A stretch of DNA of 50,730 bases from Candidatus Saccharimonadota bacterium (GCA_028286405.1 JAQBRP010000018.1:1-50730), one strand, 5' to 3'. Shown: positions 41,484-49,183, counted from the first letter of the stretch. Numbers and translations are program-made. The notes: a model not told the origin generated them from the letters alone.

Positions 41484-42053
41484 CTAGGCTACAACTGCAA
41501 CTTCAGAGCTAGCTATGGCAAGCAGCTCTTCTGCCGCTTCGTATAGACTCAATACGTACGGCTTAAATGCTTCGTTAATATCTTTTATCTGTCCATCTTC
41601 ACCAGACATGTCTCGACCAATTGTTAAGGCTGGGCTTAATGGGGTAGGCTGCATCCTTAGTCGCTCGGTGACCTGTCGAAGTTGCGCTGAGGCACCGCCG
41701 CCGCCCTGCACACCATAACTAACAATCATCACTGGCTTAGCTGTCCACTCATGAAACAAGTAATCGATTGCATTCTTAAGTGATGCAGGATAGCCCGCAT
41801 TGTACTCAGGGGTTAGAAATATATAGGCATCAGCCTCTTTGATCTTTTCGCTCCAGGCTTTGGTGTGGTTATGAGCGTATTGATTCATTGAGGGGTGCAT
41901 AGCCTCATCGAATAGTGGCAATTTTTGATCTGCCAGGTCCACGATTTCGTACTCTGTTTCAAGACGTTCTGGAAGATTTGCTATGATCCAGTTAGCTATT
42001 TGTGGACCTACGCGACCAGGGCGAGTACTGCCGATAATAAGTTGAATCTTCAT
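41484..42053 (-). CDS. NAD(P)H-dependent FMN reductase family flavoprotein
   Basis: 189 residues, flavodoxin-like fold. The FMN phosphate loop is IGSTRPGRVGPQIANW (residues 6-21), and LTPEYNAGYPASLKNAIDYL near 80-99 is diagnostic. Reduces flavin, quinones or azo compounds using NAD(P)H. TAGGAG precedes the ATG. Divergent from an HxlR-type regulator, the usual partner of such enzymes. Confidence 0.95.
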   Translation of the reverse strand: MKIQLIIGSTRPGRVGPQIANWIIANLPERLETEYEIVDLADQKLPLFDEAMHPSMNQYAHNHTKAWSEKIKEADAYIFLTPEYNAGYPASLKNAIDYLFHEWTAKPVMIVSYGVQGGGGASAQLRQVTERLRMQPTPLSPALTIGRDMSGEDGQIKDINEAFKPYVLSLYEAAEELLAIASSEVAVVA

Positions 42054-42088
42054 TGCCTAAACTCCTAGTTACGATTGTGTACCTCTTA

Positions 42089-42141
42089 AGCATAGTGCAG
42101 CACAATAATTATTGTAAGTACCGACATTAATGTGGTATACT
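42089..42141. promoter_or_regulatory. Divergent promoters and palindromes between FMN reductase and HxlR regulator
   Basis: Minus: TTACAA-N17-TATGCT (42089-42117). Plus: TATACT at 42136-42141, 6 nt before ATG 42148. Two palindromes sit here: ACAATAATTATTGT (42102-42115) and TACC..ACATTAATGT..GGTA (42119-42137). The -35 regions overlap, so one regulator could control both genes. Confidence 0.65.
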
Positions 42142-42147
42142 CACATA

Positions 42148-42531
42148 ATGGTACGTAAAGAAAATGAAAGTATACTCCAAGCCGGTTGCTCATCGAATTT
42201 AGTGCTGAGCATTATTGCTAGTCGCTGGACGGTGATGGTGCTACACGCCCTCCAACAGGACACTAAACGCTACAGCGACATTACGCGAGCCATTCCGGGT
42301 ATAACCCAAAAAGTCCTGACTGACACCCTCCGAAAGCTCGAGCGAAATGGCATAGTTGAGCGGATTGTCTATCCGGTGGTTCCCCCCAAGGTAGAGTACA
42401 AGCTCACCGATTTAGGCCACACCTTATTCACAACAACAGAGATGTTGGCTGCGTGGGCAGAGACTAATGGCCACATGGTTCTGCAGTCTCGTGATCTATA
42501 TGATGCGCAGCTGGAAACTCTAACGAAATAA
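42148..42531 (+). CDS. HxlR-family transcriptional regulator
   Basis: 127 residues, winged helix. SIIASRWTVMVLHALQQDTKRYSDI near 19-43 and ITQKVLTDTLRKLERNGIVER near 49-69 are typical of HxlR. It probably senses redox or electrophile stress and regulates the divergent flavin reductase. The ATG at 42148 was chosen since TATACT lies 6 nt upstream and an earlier ATG overlaps the promoter. The conserved N-terminal cysteine is present (QAGCSS). Confidence 0.93.
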   Translation: MVRKENESILQAGCSSNLVLSIIASRWTVMVLHALQQDTKRYSDITRAIPGITQKVLTDTLRKLERNGIVERIVYPVVPPKVEYKLTDLGHTLFTTTEMLAAWAETNGHMVLQSRDLYDAQLETLTK

Positions 42532-42533
42532 TA

Positions 42534-42560
42534 AAAAAGCCTCCGATGAGACTTTTGGTT
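42534..42560 (+). terminator. Weak terminator after HxlR gene
   Basis: AAAAG-C-CTC-CGAT-GAG-A-CTTTT hairpin with one mismatch, followed by a GGTTT tail. Confidence 0.5.
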
Positions 42561-42607
42561 TGAATGTCTTATTTGCTTTAAGATTTATAACAGATACAAA
42601 TTGAAAT

Positions 42608-42636
42608 GGCTGCCCTTAGTTGACGTACTTCGCAAC
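42608..42636 (-). repeat. Short cassette repeat, copy B4
   Basis: On the minus strand GTTGCGAAGTACGTCAACTA then AGGGCAGCC, beginning 14 nt after the stop of the gene at 42650. Confidence 0.85.
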
Positions 42637-42649
42637 GCTCACTATAAGA

Positions 42650-43360
42650 TTAGATAAGTTGATGGCGTGGTGCGGGAACATCTTTTGGGTTATCCGATAG
42701 GGGAACAATACTTACTAGTGGGTTTCCTGCTAGGTCTACCAAAGAGACATCGCACATCCGTATACCGATGCTGCGTTGTGCGACACCTAGCATTGAGTAG
42801 CCATTAAAGTTATGACCGCTCTCGTATGGTTGTTTAGGCACCCGTGAAGACCTGAGTTTGGGCCACACGGTAAATACGTCAATGGATCGGTTACGAAATG
42901 TTCTCATATACAATGTATAGTCCCTGTAGATTGGCTCTGGTGGTGGAAGGGTAGTGAGGCCTCGACTTCTTCGCACGATATCGTCCACCAAAGGTGTGAC
43001 TGCAAAATACTGATTTCCGCGTATCATTTTGCCCAAAGCATGCTGGCGTGCTCGATATTGGTCGCGCCTCGTCGTGATGGCCGAAGTGAGTGCGTTTCTT
43101 ACAACGAGGGCAGCAGAAGTATTCCCAAGTTGATCTGCTGCTACAGCCGATAATAGGTCGAGTCGGTCCTTGGTCAAATTAGCAGTCGATATGTCTTGGA
43201 CGGCAGTTTCGAGGTCACTTACAACGGTATGTCTTAGCTCCATTTCGGGCGTGCCTCGGCTGTTGACTAGAGTAAGTGCTCCATCGAGTTGAGCAATCGC
43301 ACTCATATTAGTCACTATATCCTCTGCTATTCCAGCGGATGCTTCATATTTATTACTCAT
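42650..43360 (-). CDS. Hypothetical protein next to tRNA-Gln
   Basis: 236 residues, soluble. The first half is helical (SAIAQLDGALTLVNSRG, DRLDLLSAVAADQLGNTSAA); the second contains YRDYTLYMRTFRNRSIDVFTVWP. No family recognised. Start at ATG 43360 because TATACA (43369-43374) lies 8 nt upstream. First gene downstream of tRNA-Gln on the same strand and followed by repeat B4. Confidence 0.72.
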   Translation of the reverse strand: MSNKYEASAGIAEDIVTNMSAIAQLDGALTLVNSRGTPEMELRHTVVSDLETAVQDISTANLTKDRLDLLSAVAADQLGNTSAALVVRNALTSAITTRRDQYRARQHALGKMIRGNQYFAVTPLVDDIVRRSRGLTTLPPPEPIYRDYTLYMRTFRNRSIDVFTVWPKLRSSRVPKQPYESGHNFNGYSMLGVAQRSIGIRMCDVSLVDLAGNPLVSIVPLSDNPKDVPAPRHQLI

Positions 43361-43405
43361 CAACACTTTGTATAGCATAGAAATTAATTCCAAGCGAGCT
43401 TAAGC

Positions 43406-43429
43406 AAAAAGACTTCCGAAGAAGTCTTT
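43406..43429 (-). terminator. Intrinsic terminator after tRNA-Gln
   Basis: On the minus strand AAAGACTTC-TTCG-GAAGTCTTT followed by TT, a 9 bp stem with a stable UUCG loop, 20 nt beyond the tRNA. Confidence 0.9.
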
Positions 43430-43448
43430 GATGCGTAGTGCTTATGCT

Positions 43449-43522
43449 TGGCTGGGGATGAGGGATTCGAACCCCCGATCGCGGAACCAGAATCCGCTGC
43501 CTTACCACTTGGCCAATCCCCA
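43449..43522 (-). tRNA. tRNA-Gln (CTG), CCA encoded
   Basis: 74 nt on the minus strand. Acceptor TGGGGAT/ATCCCCA, discriminator G, encoded CCA at 43449-43451. Anticodon stem GCGGA/TCCGC with loop TTCTGGT gives CTG. T-arm GGGGG with TTCGAAT loop. A TATAAT lies upstream in the minus direction. Its 3' end is the core shared with the cassette repeats. Confidence 0.95.
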
Positions 43523-43621
43523 TTGCATTTATGACTGACAAGAGGTGATTATAGCAAATAAGCCTGCCAGTTGCCAGGACGATGGTGCTATACTTCATAT
43601 AGTATAAATCTGGGAGCATAC

Positions 43622-44086
43622 ATGGAAGAATCTTCGGGACATAAAAAGCAAATCATCGTCACGCTGGCTGTACTCATTGTAATAGTCGCGATTGTGGCCG
43701 CGGCCATGGTAGCTGGCAACAAGGATGACACCCAAAACAGCGGCAGTAGCAACACCAGCGCCATGACTGCGACGGTCGATCCTAGCGCGACCTACACAGA
43801 CGGCACGTACGAAGCCACTGGCGATTACGTTTCGCCGGGCGGCAACGAAGAAATTACTATTAGCGTTACGTTAAAAGATAATGTCGTGACCGACACCTCG
43901 GCCATCAATGGTGCCACCGATACCGAAGCCAAGCAACACCAAGATGACTTTATCGGAGGCTATAAGTCTCTGGTTGTCGGCAAGAACATCAACGAAGTCA
44001 AACTCAGCCGCGTGTCCGGATCGTCCTTAACGTCCCAAGGATTTAATGATGCCATCCAGCAAATCCGCAACAAAGCCGAAGTCTAG
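43622..44086 (+). CDS. Membrane-anchored FMN-binding-domain protein (flavinylation substrate)
   Basis: 154 residues. One N-terminal helix (IIVTLAVLIVIVAIVAAAMV, ~11-30) after a KK pair predicts an outer C-terminal domain. A Ser/Asn/Thr linker precedes an FMN-binding domain starting YTDGTYEATGDYV (~58-70). The flavinylation motif appears as NGATDT at residues 96-101; in NqrC-type motifs S/T-G-A-T the FMN phosphate is esterified to that threonine (here Thr99). GGGAG before the ATG. Overlaps the ApbE gene, whose product would attach the FMN. Confidence 0.9.
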   Translation: MEESSGHKKQIIVTLAVLIVIVAIVAAAMVAGNKDDTQNSGSSNTSAMTATVDPSATYTDGTYEATGDYVSPGGNEEITISVTLKDNVVTDTSAINGATDTEAKQHQDDFIGGYKSLVVGKNINEVKLSRVSGSSLTSQGFNDAIQQIRNKAEV

Positions 44087-44972
44087 CACCACGCCGCCCG
44101 AGCCACTGCATGAGTGGGCATTTGAAGCCATCGGCACACAGTGGTGGATTGGTTTGTACCAATCAGTGTCAGCTGGCAAGTTGGCTGCTGTACGACAAAA
44201 GATTGCCAACCGCATTGAGCAGTTCGACAAAACCTATTCACGCTTCCGCGACGATTCGCTGGTTACGCGCATTGCCCAGCAAGCGGGAACATATCACCTC
44301 CCAGCTGAAGCTGCACCCCTGTTAAAAATGTACCGCAAGCTGTACGATGCCACCGACGGGCAGGTAACGCCGTTGGTCGGCCAGCTGCTAGCTGAAGCTG
44401 GCTATGACGCCCAATATAGCCTAATGCCGGGTGAGCTGCGGTCGGTTCCGAGCTGGGATGAGGTGATGACTTTTGAAGCCGGCGTGCTAACCACCACGCA
44501 ACCGCTGCTGCTCGACTTTGGGGCCGCCGGTAAGGGCTACCTAGTCGATATTATTGCTGCCGTGCTGCAACACGAGGGCATTACAAGCTTCTGTGTGGAC
44601 GCCAGTGGCGATATGTACTGCCATGGCCTAAGCGCGCCACTAAAGATTGGACTGGAAAACCCCGATGACCCCAGCCAAGTTATTGGCGTGGTGAATGTAC
44701 ATGACCAAGCTCTGTGCGGCTCAGCACCCAATCGTCGGCAATGGAGCTCGAAGTATCATCATATTATGAATCCGACCTCACTGGCTTCGCCCCAACATAT
44801 TAAAGCTCTGTGGGTAGTGGCTGACACGGCGTTGCTGGCCGACGGGCTTACAACGGCATTATTTTTCGCCGAGCCGCAGCAGCTTAAGCAGTTCGAATTT
44901 GAGCATGCCATATTGTATGCTGATGGTAGTATGCAGTGCTCTAAAGACTTTCCGGCGGAACTGTTCACCTAG
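44046..44972 (+). CDS. apbE: ApbE-family FAD:protein FMN transferase
   Basis: 308 residues. Attaches FMN to threonine of target proteins using FAD. Typical blocks: FEAIGTQWWIGLY near 26-38, DATDGQVTPLVGQL near 98-111, LDFGAAGKGYLVDIIAAVL near 158-176 and VDASGDMYCHG near 185-195. No signal peptide or lipobox is seen, whereas ApbE for outer targets is usually exported. The start at 44046 has AAGG before it and overlaps the FMN-binding gene by 41 nt; a start a few codons later is possible. Confidence 0.9.
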   Translation: MMPSSKSATKPKSSTTPPEPLHEWAFEAIGTQWWIGLYQSVSAGKLAAVRQKIANRIEQFDKTYSRFRDDSLVTRIAQQAGTYHLPAEAAPLLKMYRKLYDATDGQVTPLVGQLLAEAGYDAQYSLMPGELRSVPSWDEVMTFEAGVLTTTQPLLLDFGAAGKGYLVDIIAAVLQHEGITSFCVDASGDMYCHGLSAPLKIGLENPDDPSQVIGVVNVHDQALCGSAPNRRQWSSKYHHIMNPTSLASPQHIKALWVVADTALLADGLTTALFFAEPQQLKQFEFEHAILYADGSMQCSKDFPAELFT

Positions 44973-44980
44973 GCAAACCC

Positions 44981-46459
44981 ATGACTAACGTAGTACAAAC
45001 CTTCGACAATATCTCTAACCGCCTCACTATGTACAAATCGGTACTGTACGGTTTACTGAGCCTGGTTGTAGTAGCCGACATTTTGGCCTTCTTGGACATT
45101 ATTGGCATTAATCCTGTCGGGCTGATTATTTCGGCGGTCACGCTTGGTGTCAGTTGTTACGTAGCCAACTGGATATTCGCTCGTTTATTCCATGCCACCG
45201 AAAACAGTGAGTCCTGGTTAATTACGGCCCTGATTCTGGCCTGTATTTTGAACCCCCGCGTTAGCTGGTCGTTTGTACTGCTGGCGGCACTGTGCGGTGC
45301 AATTGCTATGGCTTCGAAGTACCTGATTACTTGGCGGCACAGCCACATCTTAAACCCGGCAGCTACCGGTGCCTTTGTAGTTAGTGTTACGGGGCTACTC
45401 TCAGCTAACTGGTGGATCGCTACGCCTAACTTACTGCCGGTGACTATTGTGCTGGCCTTACTGGTGCTGCGCAAGCAGCGCAAGTTCACCGTGTTCTTTG
45501 TGTTTGCAGCCACAGCGCTCGTAACTATGCTGCTGGTTAATATTGGCCAAGGACAAGCAACCACTGATGTACTACGGAACGCCTTCTTGTCGTGGCCGAT
45601 TGTCTTTTTGGGTAGCGTTATGCTGACCGAGCCAACTACCTTACCGTCCGACCGATACTACCAGCTTTTGGTGGCTGTCGTGGTTGGTGGCATATTTGCA
45701 TCGCAATTACATTTTGGACCGGTGCATGCCGCGCCACACACTGCGTTGCTGATAGGTAACTTACTGGCCGCGGTGTTGGTTCCGCCCTTTGGTGCTCTGC
45801 TCCGGCTGACAAAAGTCAGCGCTCCGGCACCCGACACCATGGAACTGGTGTTTGATAAACCAAAAGGGCTGCGTTTTATAGCCGGCCAGTACATGGAGTG
45901 GACGTTGGGTCATAAGAACGCCGACGTTCGGGGCAATCGCCGAACCTTTAGCATTGCTTCAGCGCCAGCCGAAGACAACATCCGGCTAACGGTGCGTACC
46001 TTTGAAAAAGGTAGCTCCTTCAAGCGGGCCCTCAGCCAGCTCAAGCCTGGATCAAAACTACGGATAGCAAATATTTCTGGCCAGTTCATCTTGCCGCCAA
46101 CCAAGCAAAAGCTATTACTGATTGCCGGTGGTATTGGCATTACGCCCTTCCGCAGCATGATTGCCCAGCTAGTTGCCACTAAGCAGCATCGTGATATCGC
46201 GCTGGTCTACCTGGCCACGACTGAGCAGCACTTTGTGTACAAAGACCTGTTTAAGCAAGCGACTGCGCTGGGCGTAAAAACCACATACGTCATTGACCGG
46301 ATGAATGACGAAGGGCTACGAGCTGCCGTGCCAGACCTGCGTGAACGACAGGTCATGGTGTCGGGTCCCAGCGGCATGGTGAATCACTACAGTCAGGTGC
46401 TGCGCAGTATGGGCGTCAAGCGCAGCGCCATTCACAAAGATCACTTTAGCGGCTATTAG
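44981..46459 (+). CDS. RnfD/NqrB-like membrane domain fused to an FAD/NAD(P)H ferredoxin-reductase domain
   Basis: 492 residues. The first ~265 residues hold about 8-9 helices resembling RnfD/NqrB; ILNPAATGAFVV near 123-134 corresponds to the flavin-site region of that family. The last ~215 residues form an FNR module: GNRRTFSIASAP near 318-329 (FAD), LLLIAGGIGITPFRSMI near 378-394 (NAD(P)H) and VSGPSGMV near 464. It would carry electrons from cytoplasmic NAD(P)H through the membrane to the flavinylated partner at 43622. ATG 8 nt after apbE. Confidence 0.92.
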   Translation: MTNVVQTFDNISNRLTMYKSVLYGLLSLVVVADILAFLDIIGINPVGLIISAVTLGVSCYVANWIFARLFHATENSESWLITALILACILNPRVSWSFVLLAALCGAIAMASKYLITWRHSHILNPAATGAFVVSVTGLLSANWWIATPNLLPVTIVLALLVLRKQRKFTVFFVFAATALVTMLLVNIGQGQATTDVLRNAFLSWPIVFLGSVMLTEPTTLPSDRYYQLLVAVVVGGIFASQLHFGPVHAAPHTALLIGNLLAAVLVPPFGALLRLTKVSAPAPDTMELVFDKPKGLRFIAGQYMEWTLGHKNADVRGNRRTFSIASAPAEDNIRLTVRTFEKGSSFKRALSQLKPGSKLRIANISGQFILPPTKQKLLLIAGGIGITPFRSMIAQLVATKQHRDIALVYLATTEQHFVYKDLFKQATALGVKTTYVIDRMNDEGLRAAVPDLRERQVMVSGPSGMVNHYSQVLRSMGVKRSAIHKDHFSGY

Positions 46460-46595
46460 TTACTATCGCGGCGGCGGAAGGCGATTGGGTCGGCCATGAA
46501 TGGAGGGGGTATAGCGCTAAAATAACCACCGTTATTACGCCGGTAGGTAAGCACTATGCTATGCTGGGAAAGTTAACAATTTATATATAAAGAGT

Positions 46596-46730
46596 GCGGG
46601 GAGAGAACTAGCTCACTGATCCGCCAGCAGCCTGCGCGTGCGCAAGGTGCTCCATCTAGCCTGCCCGTGCAGGAAAGATATTCATTCTTTGAATCCTTCC
46701 TGAGCCACGCGGCAAAGAAAGGATTTTTTA
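46596..46730 (+). promoter_or_regulatory. Structured metK leader, candidate riboswitch
   Basis: Hairpins: GCA-CC arm (46628-46650) with a TGCG-CGTG-CGCA tip; CCTGC-CCGT-GCAGG (46660-46673). Switch part: GAATCCTTCC can pair with CAGGAAAGATATTC upstream (46670-46702), or its AATCCTT (46692-46698) can pair with AAGGATT (46719-46725), which is the metK ribosome binding site. The two folds exclude each other. Position before metK suggests an S-adenosylmethionine sensor, but no known class core was recognised. Confidence 0.65.
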
Positions 46731-47846
46731 ATGCCAAATGTAACTCTTTTTACCAGCGAGTCGGTCTGTGCCGGGCACCCCGACAAAATCTGTGATGCTA
46801 TTAGCGACGCCATTGTCGATGCCGCGCTTAAGCAAGACCCAAATAGTCGAACCGGCATCGAAACGGTAGCTGGCGCTAATCAAATTAACTTGTTTGGCGA
46901 AATTAAAACTACTGCCTCAATTGACTACGAAGAAATTGCCCGTGGTGTGGTGGAGCGCCTCGGCTACACCGAACCAGCATGGGGCTTTAGTCAGGAATCG
47001 AGCTTCAGCAACGATGTGCACCAGCAGTCGCCAGAAATCGCTCTGGGAGTGGATGCCGATGGGGCTGGGGACCAGGGCATGATGTTTGGCTTTGCAATTA
47101 ATGAAACCCCAGAACTTATGCCGTTACCTGTGACATTGGCACATGCCCTAGCTCGCCAGATTGACCAGTGCCGCGAAACTGGCGTGCTTGCATGGCTGCG
47201 CCCCGACGGCAAAGCCCAAGTAACCGTCCGCTATGAAGACGACAAGCCAGTGGCGGTCGAAAAGTTGGTGTTGGCAGTGGCCCATCATGAAAACATGGCC
47301 AACTTGGCGGTTCGGGCCGAAGCCATCGATAAGATTGTGACGCCAGTCTTGGAGCGCTACAAATTTGCCATTCCAGCCGACGAAGACATTATTGTAAACG
47401 GCACTGGTTTATGGCACATCCCTGGTCCCGAAAGCGACGCTGGCCTAACGGGCCGTAAAATCGTGGTTGATACCTACGGTGGTTACGCTCGGGTTGGTGG
47501 CGGTGCCTTCAGCGGTAAAGATCCTAGCAAAGTCGACCGCAGCGGTGCCTATGCCGCACGCTACATTGCCAAAAACATTGTGGCTGCTGGCCTGGCCACC
47601 AAGTGCGAAGTCGGCCTCGCCTACGTTATTGGCCAGCCGCTGCCGCTTATGCAGACTATTGACTGCTTTGGTACGGCTACCGTTAGCGATGCAGAATTGC
47701 ATGCCTTCAAAGACAAACTAATTGATACCAGTGTTCGTGGCATAATTGAAAAGTTAGATTTACGCCGACCAATCTACAGCGCAACCTCGGCCTACGGCCA
47801 CTTTGGTGATAAAGACTTGCCATGGGAGCAGATTGTCAGCGCCTAG
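46731..47846 (+). CDS. metK: S-adenosylmethionine synthetase
   Basis: 371 residues; makes SAM from methionine and ATP. FTSESVCAGHPDKICDAISDA near 6-26, GAGDQGMMFG near 111-120 and GGGAFSGKDPSKVDRSGAY near 258-276 are the family signatures. Ribosome binding site AAGGA 7 nt before the ATG lies inside a switchable hairpin. Followed by a strong terminator. Confidence 0.97.
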   Translation: MPNVTLFTSESVCAGHPDKICDAISDAIVDAALKQDPNSRTGIETVAGANQINLFGEIKTTASIDYEEIARGVVERLGYTEPAWGFSQESSFSNDVHQQSPEIALGVDADGAGDQGMMFGFAINETPELMPLPVTLAHALARQIDQCRETGVLAWLRPDGKAQVTVRYEDDKPVAVEKLVLAVAHHENMANLAVRAEAIDKIVTPVLERYKFAIPADEDIIVNGTGLWHIPGPESDAGLTGRKIVVDTYGGYARVGGGAFSGKDPSKVDRSGAYAARYIAKNIVAAGLATKCEVGLAYVIGQPLPLMQTIDCFGTATVSDAELHAFKDKLIDTSVRGIIEKLDLRRPIYSATSAYGHFGDKDLPWEQIVSA

Positions 47847-47911
47847 GCATTGATCGTTGACGGGCGCATGGTCGCTCGCAAAAAAAGTACCTCCCTGCAT
47901 CGATACAAGAA

Positions 47912-47954
47912 ACATACAAAACCCATACATTTTTTGTATGGGTTTTGTATGTTT
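47912..47954. terminator. Intrinsic terminator between metK and rarA
   Basis: Perfect 19 bp stem (47912-47930 with 47936-47954) around a five-base T loop; A/T-rich ends allow function on both strands for the convergent genes. Confidence 0.93.
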
Positions 47955-48001
47955 TAGGAAAAGACCATTTTTAACAAGGACGCAACTTGCTCATTAACCG
48001 T

Positions 48002-49177
48002 CTAGTCAAGAAAGCGAATGTCGCCGAGTTCCGGTGGCAAAAAGCCGTTGTCGGCTTTAAAGTCGGCTTCCCATTTGTAGCCTTTGTTGTAGCCCAGGTC
48101 TTTCATGAGTTTGGTCGGAGCGTTACGCACAGCCAGCGGCACTGGCGAGTCAGGGAATTGTTTAGCGGCGGCTTGGGCGGCATACATCGCATCGGCCACT
48201 TCACGCGATTTTTTAGATTTAGCCAACACGGCGGCACAGTGAAATAGATTGTACTGGGCTTCGGGTAGACCAATACGCTCCACGGCCTGAAAGGTCGAAA
48301 CGGCCAGGTTGAGTGCAGCGGGGGCAGCCAGGCCAATGTCTTCGGAGGCAAAAATCACCATTCGCCGAGCGATGAACTTGGGGTCTTCGCCAGCTTGCAG
48401 CATACGAGCCAACCAGTACAGTGCAGCAGTGGCATCGCTGCCGCGCATCGACTTAATAAAGGCACTAATGACGTTGTAGTGCGTCTCGCCTTTTTTGTCA
48501 TAGCCCGGGAGCTTAGTTTGAGCGGCGGTTTCGATAATCTGGGGCGTTATTTGTTTGTCGGTTGCCAATTGTTGAGCCAGTTCAAGGTTTCCAAGAGCCA
48601 CGCGGGCGTCGCCGCCGCTCAGCTCAGCTAATAAGTCAGCTGACTTGTCGCTGAGTTTGATGTTTTCGGCCTTGGCCGCTCGCTTAATGATGCCGAGCAT
48701 ATCGTCTTTGGTGAGCGGTTCGAGTACCAGCACACGGGAGCGGCTGAGCAGGGGGTTAATGACTTCAAAGCTGGGGTTTTCGGTGGTGGCACCAATTAAG
48801 GTAATGGTACCGTCTTCGACATGTGGCAAAAAGGCGTCCTGCTGAGCTTTGTTAAATCGATGAATTTCATCAACGAACAGAATGGTCTGCATACCAAGGC
48901 GGCGATTTTGGGCGGCCCGCTCGACGGTCTTAACGACGTCGGCTTTGCCAGCCGTCACGGCGCTGAGCTCAATAAACTCTACGCCCGTCTCTTCGGCAAT
49001 AATACGAGCTAAGGTGGTTTTGCCGCTACCGGGTGGCCCCCATAAAATCAAGCTCGTCGGCTGCTTATTAGCGATAATTTCGCGAATAATTTTGCCATCG
49101 CCCACCAGGTGCAGCTGACCCACGACGTCAGTGAGGGTTTTAGGTCGCATGCGCTCGGCCAATGGTTGAGGATTCAT
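48002..49177 (-). CDS. rarA: Replication-associated recombination protein A (RarA/MgsA) AAA+ ATPase
   Basis: 391 residues. LAERMRPKTLTDVVGQLHLVG at the start, Walker A WGPPGSGKTTLA near 46-57, Walker B FVDEIHRFNKAQQDAFLPHVE near 101-121, sensor 1 LIGATTENPSF near 127-137, and the C-terminal MgsA domain (GCDVYPAMIYMA-like region ASEDIGLAAPAALNLA). Acts at stalled replication forks. TTGCTA-N17-TATACT lies 6 nt before the ATG: leaderless. Confidence 0.96.
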   Translation of the reverse strand: MNPQPLAERMRPKTLTDVVGQLHLVGDGKIIREIIANKQPTSLILWGPPGSGKTTLARIIAEETGVEFIELSAVTAGKADVVKTVERAAQNRRLGMQTILFVDEIHRFNKAQQDAFLPHVEDGTITLIGATTENPSFEVINPLLSRSRVLVLEPLTKDDMLGIIKRAAKAENIKLSDKSADLLAELSGGDARVALGNLELAQQLATDKQITPQIIETAAQTKLPGYDKKGETHYNVISAFIKSMRGSDATAALYWLARMLQAGEDPKFIARRMVIFASEDIGLAAPAALNLAVSTFQAVERIGLPEAQYNLFHCAAVLAKSKKSREVADAMYAAQAAAKQFPDSPVPLAVRNAPTKLMKDLGYNKGYKWEADFKADNGFLPPELGDIRFLD

Positions 49178-49183
49178 ATACCT

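Noticed and set aside
39621-42636. The short repeats as integron attC sites
   Set aside because: They can fold with GTTG and CAAC arms and a bulged T, but the order is GTT...AAC, the reverse of the RYYYAAC...GTTRRRY order of attC, and no IntI gene is in view.
39511-43522. The repeats as a CRISPR array
   Set aside because: Only four copies at irregular spacings of about 450-1900 bp with genes between them; no cas genes.
43353-43619. ORF across tRNA-Gln (GVRIPHPQP type)
   Set aside because: Same artefact: it reads through the tRNA and has no ribosome binding site or promoter spacing.
46596-46673. metK leader as a classical SAM-I (S-box) riboswitch
   Set aside because: The conserved AGAG..GAGGGA and GGCAACC blocks are not present; only the expression platform is clear.
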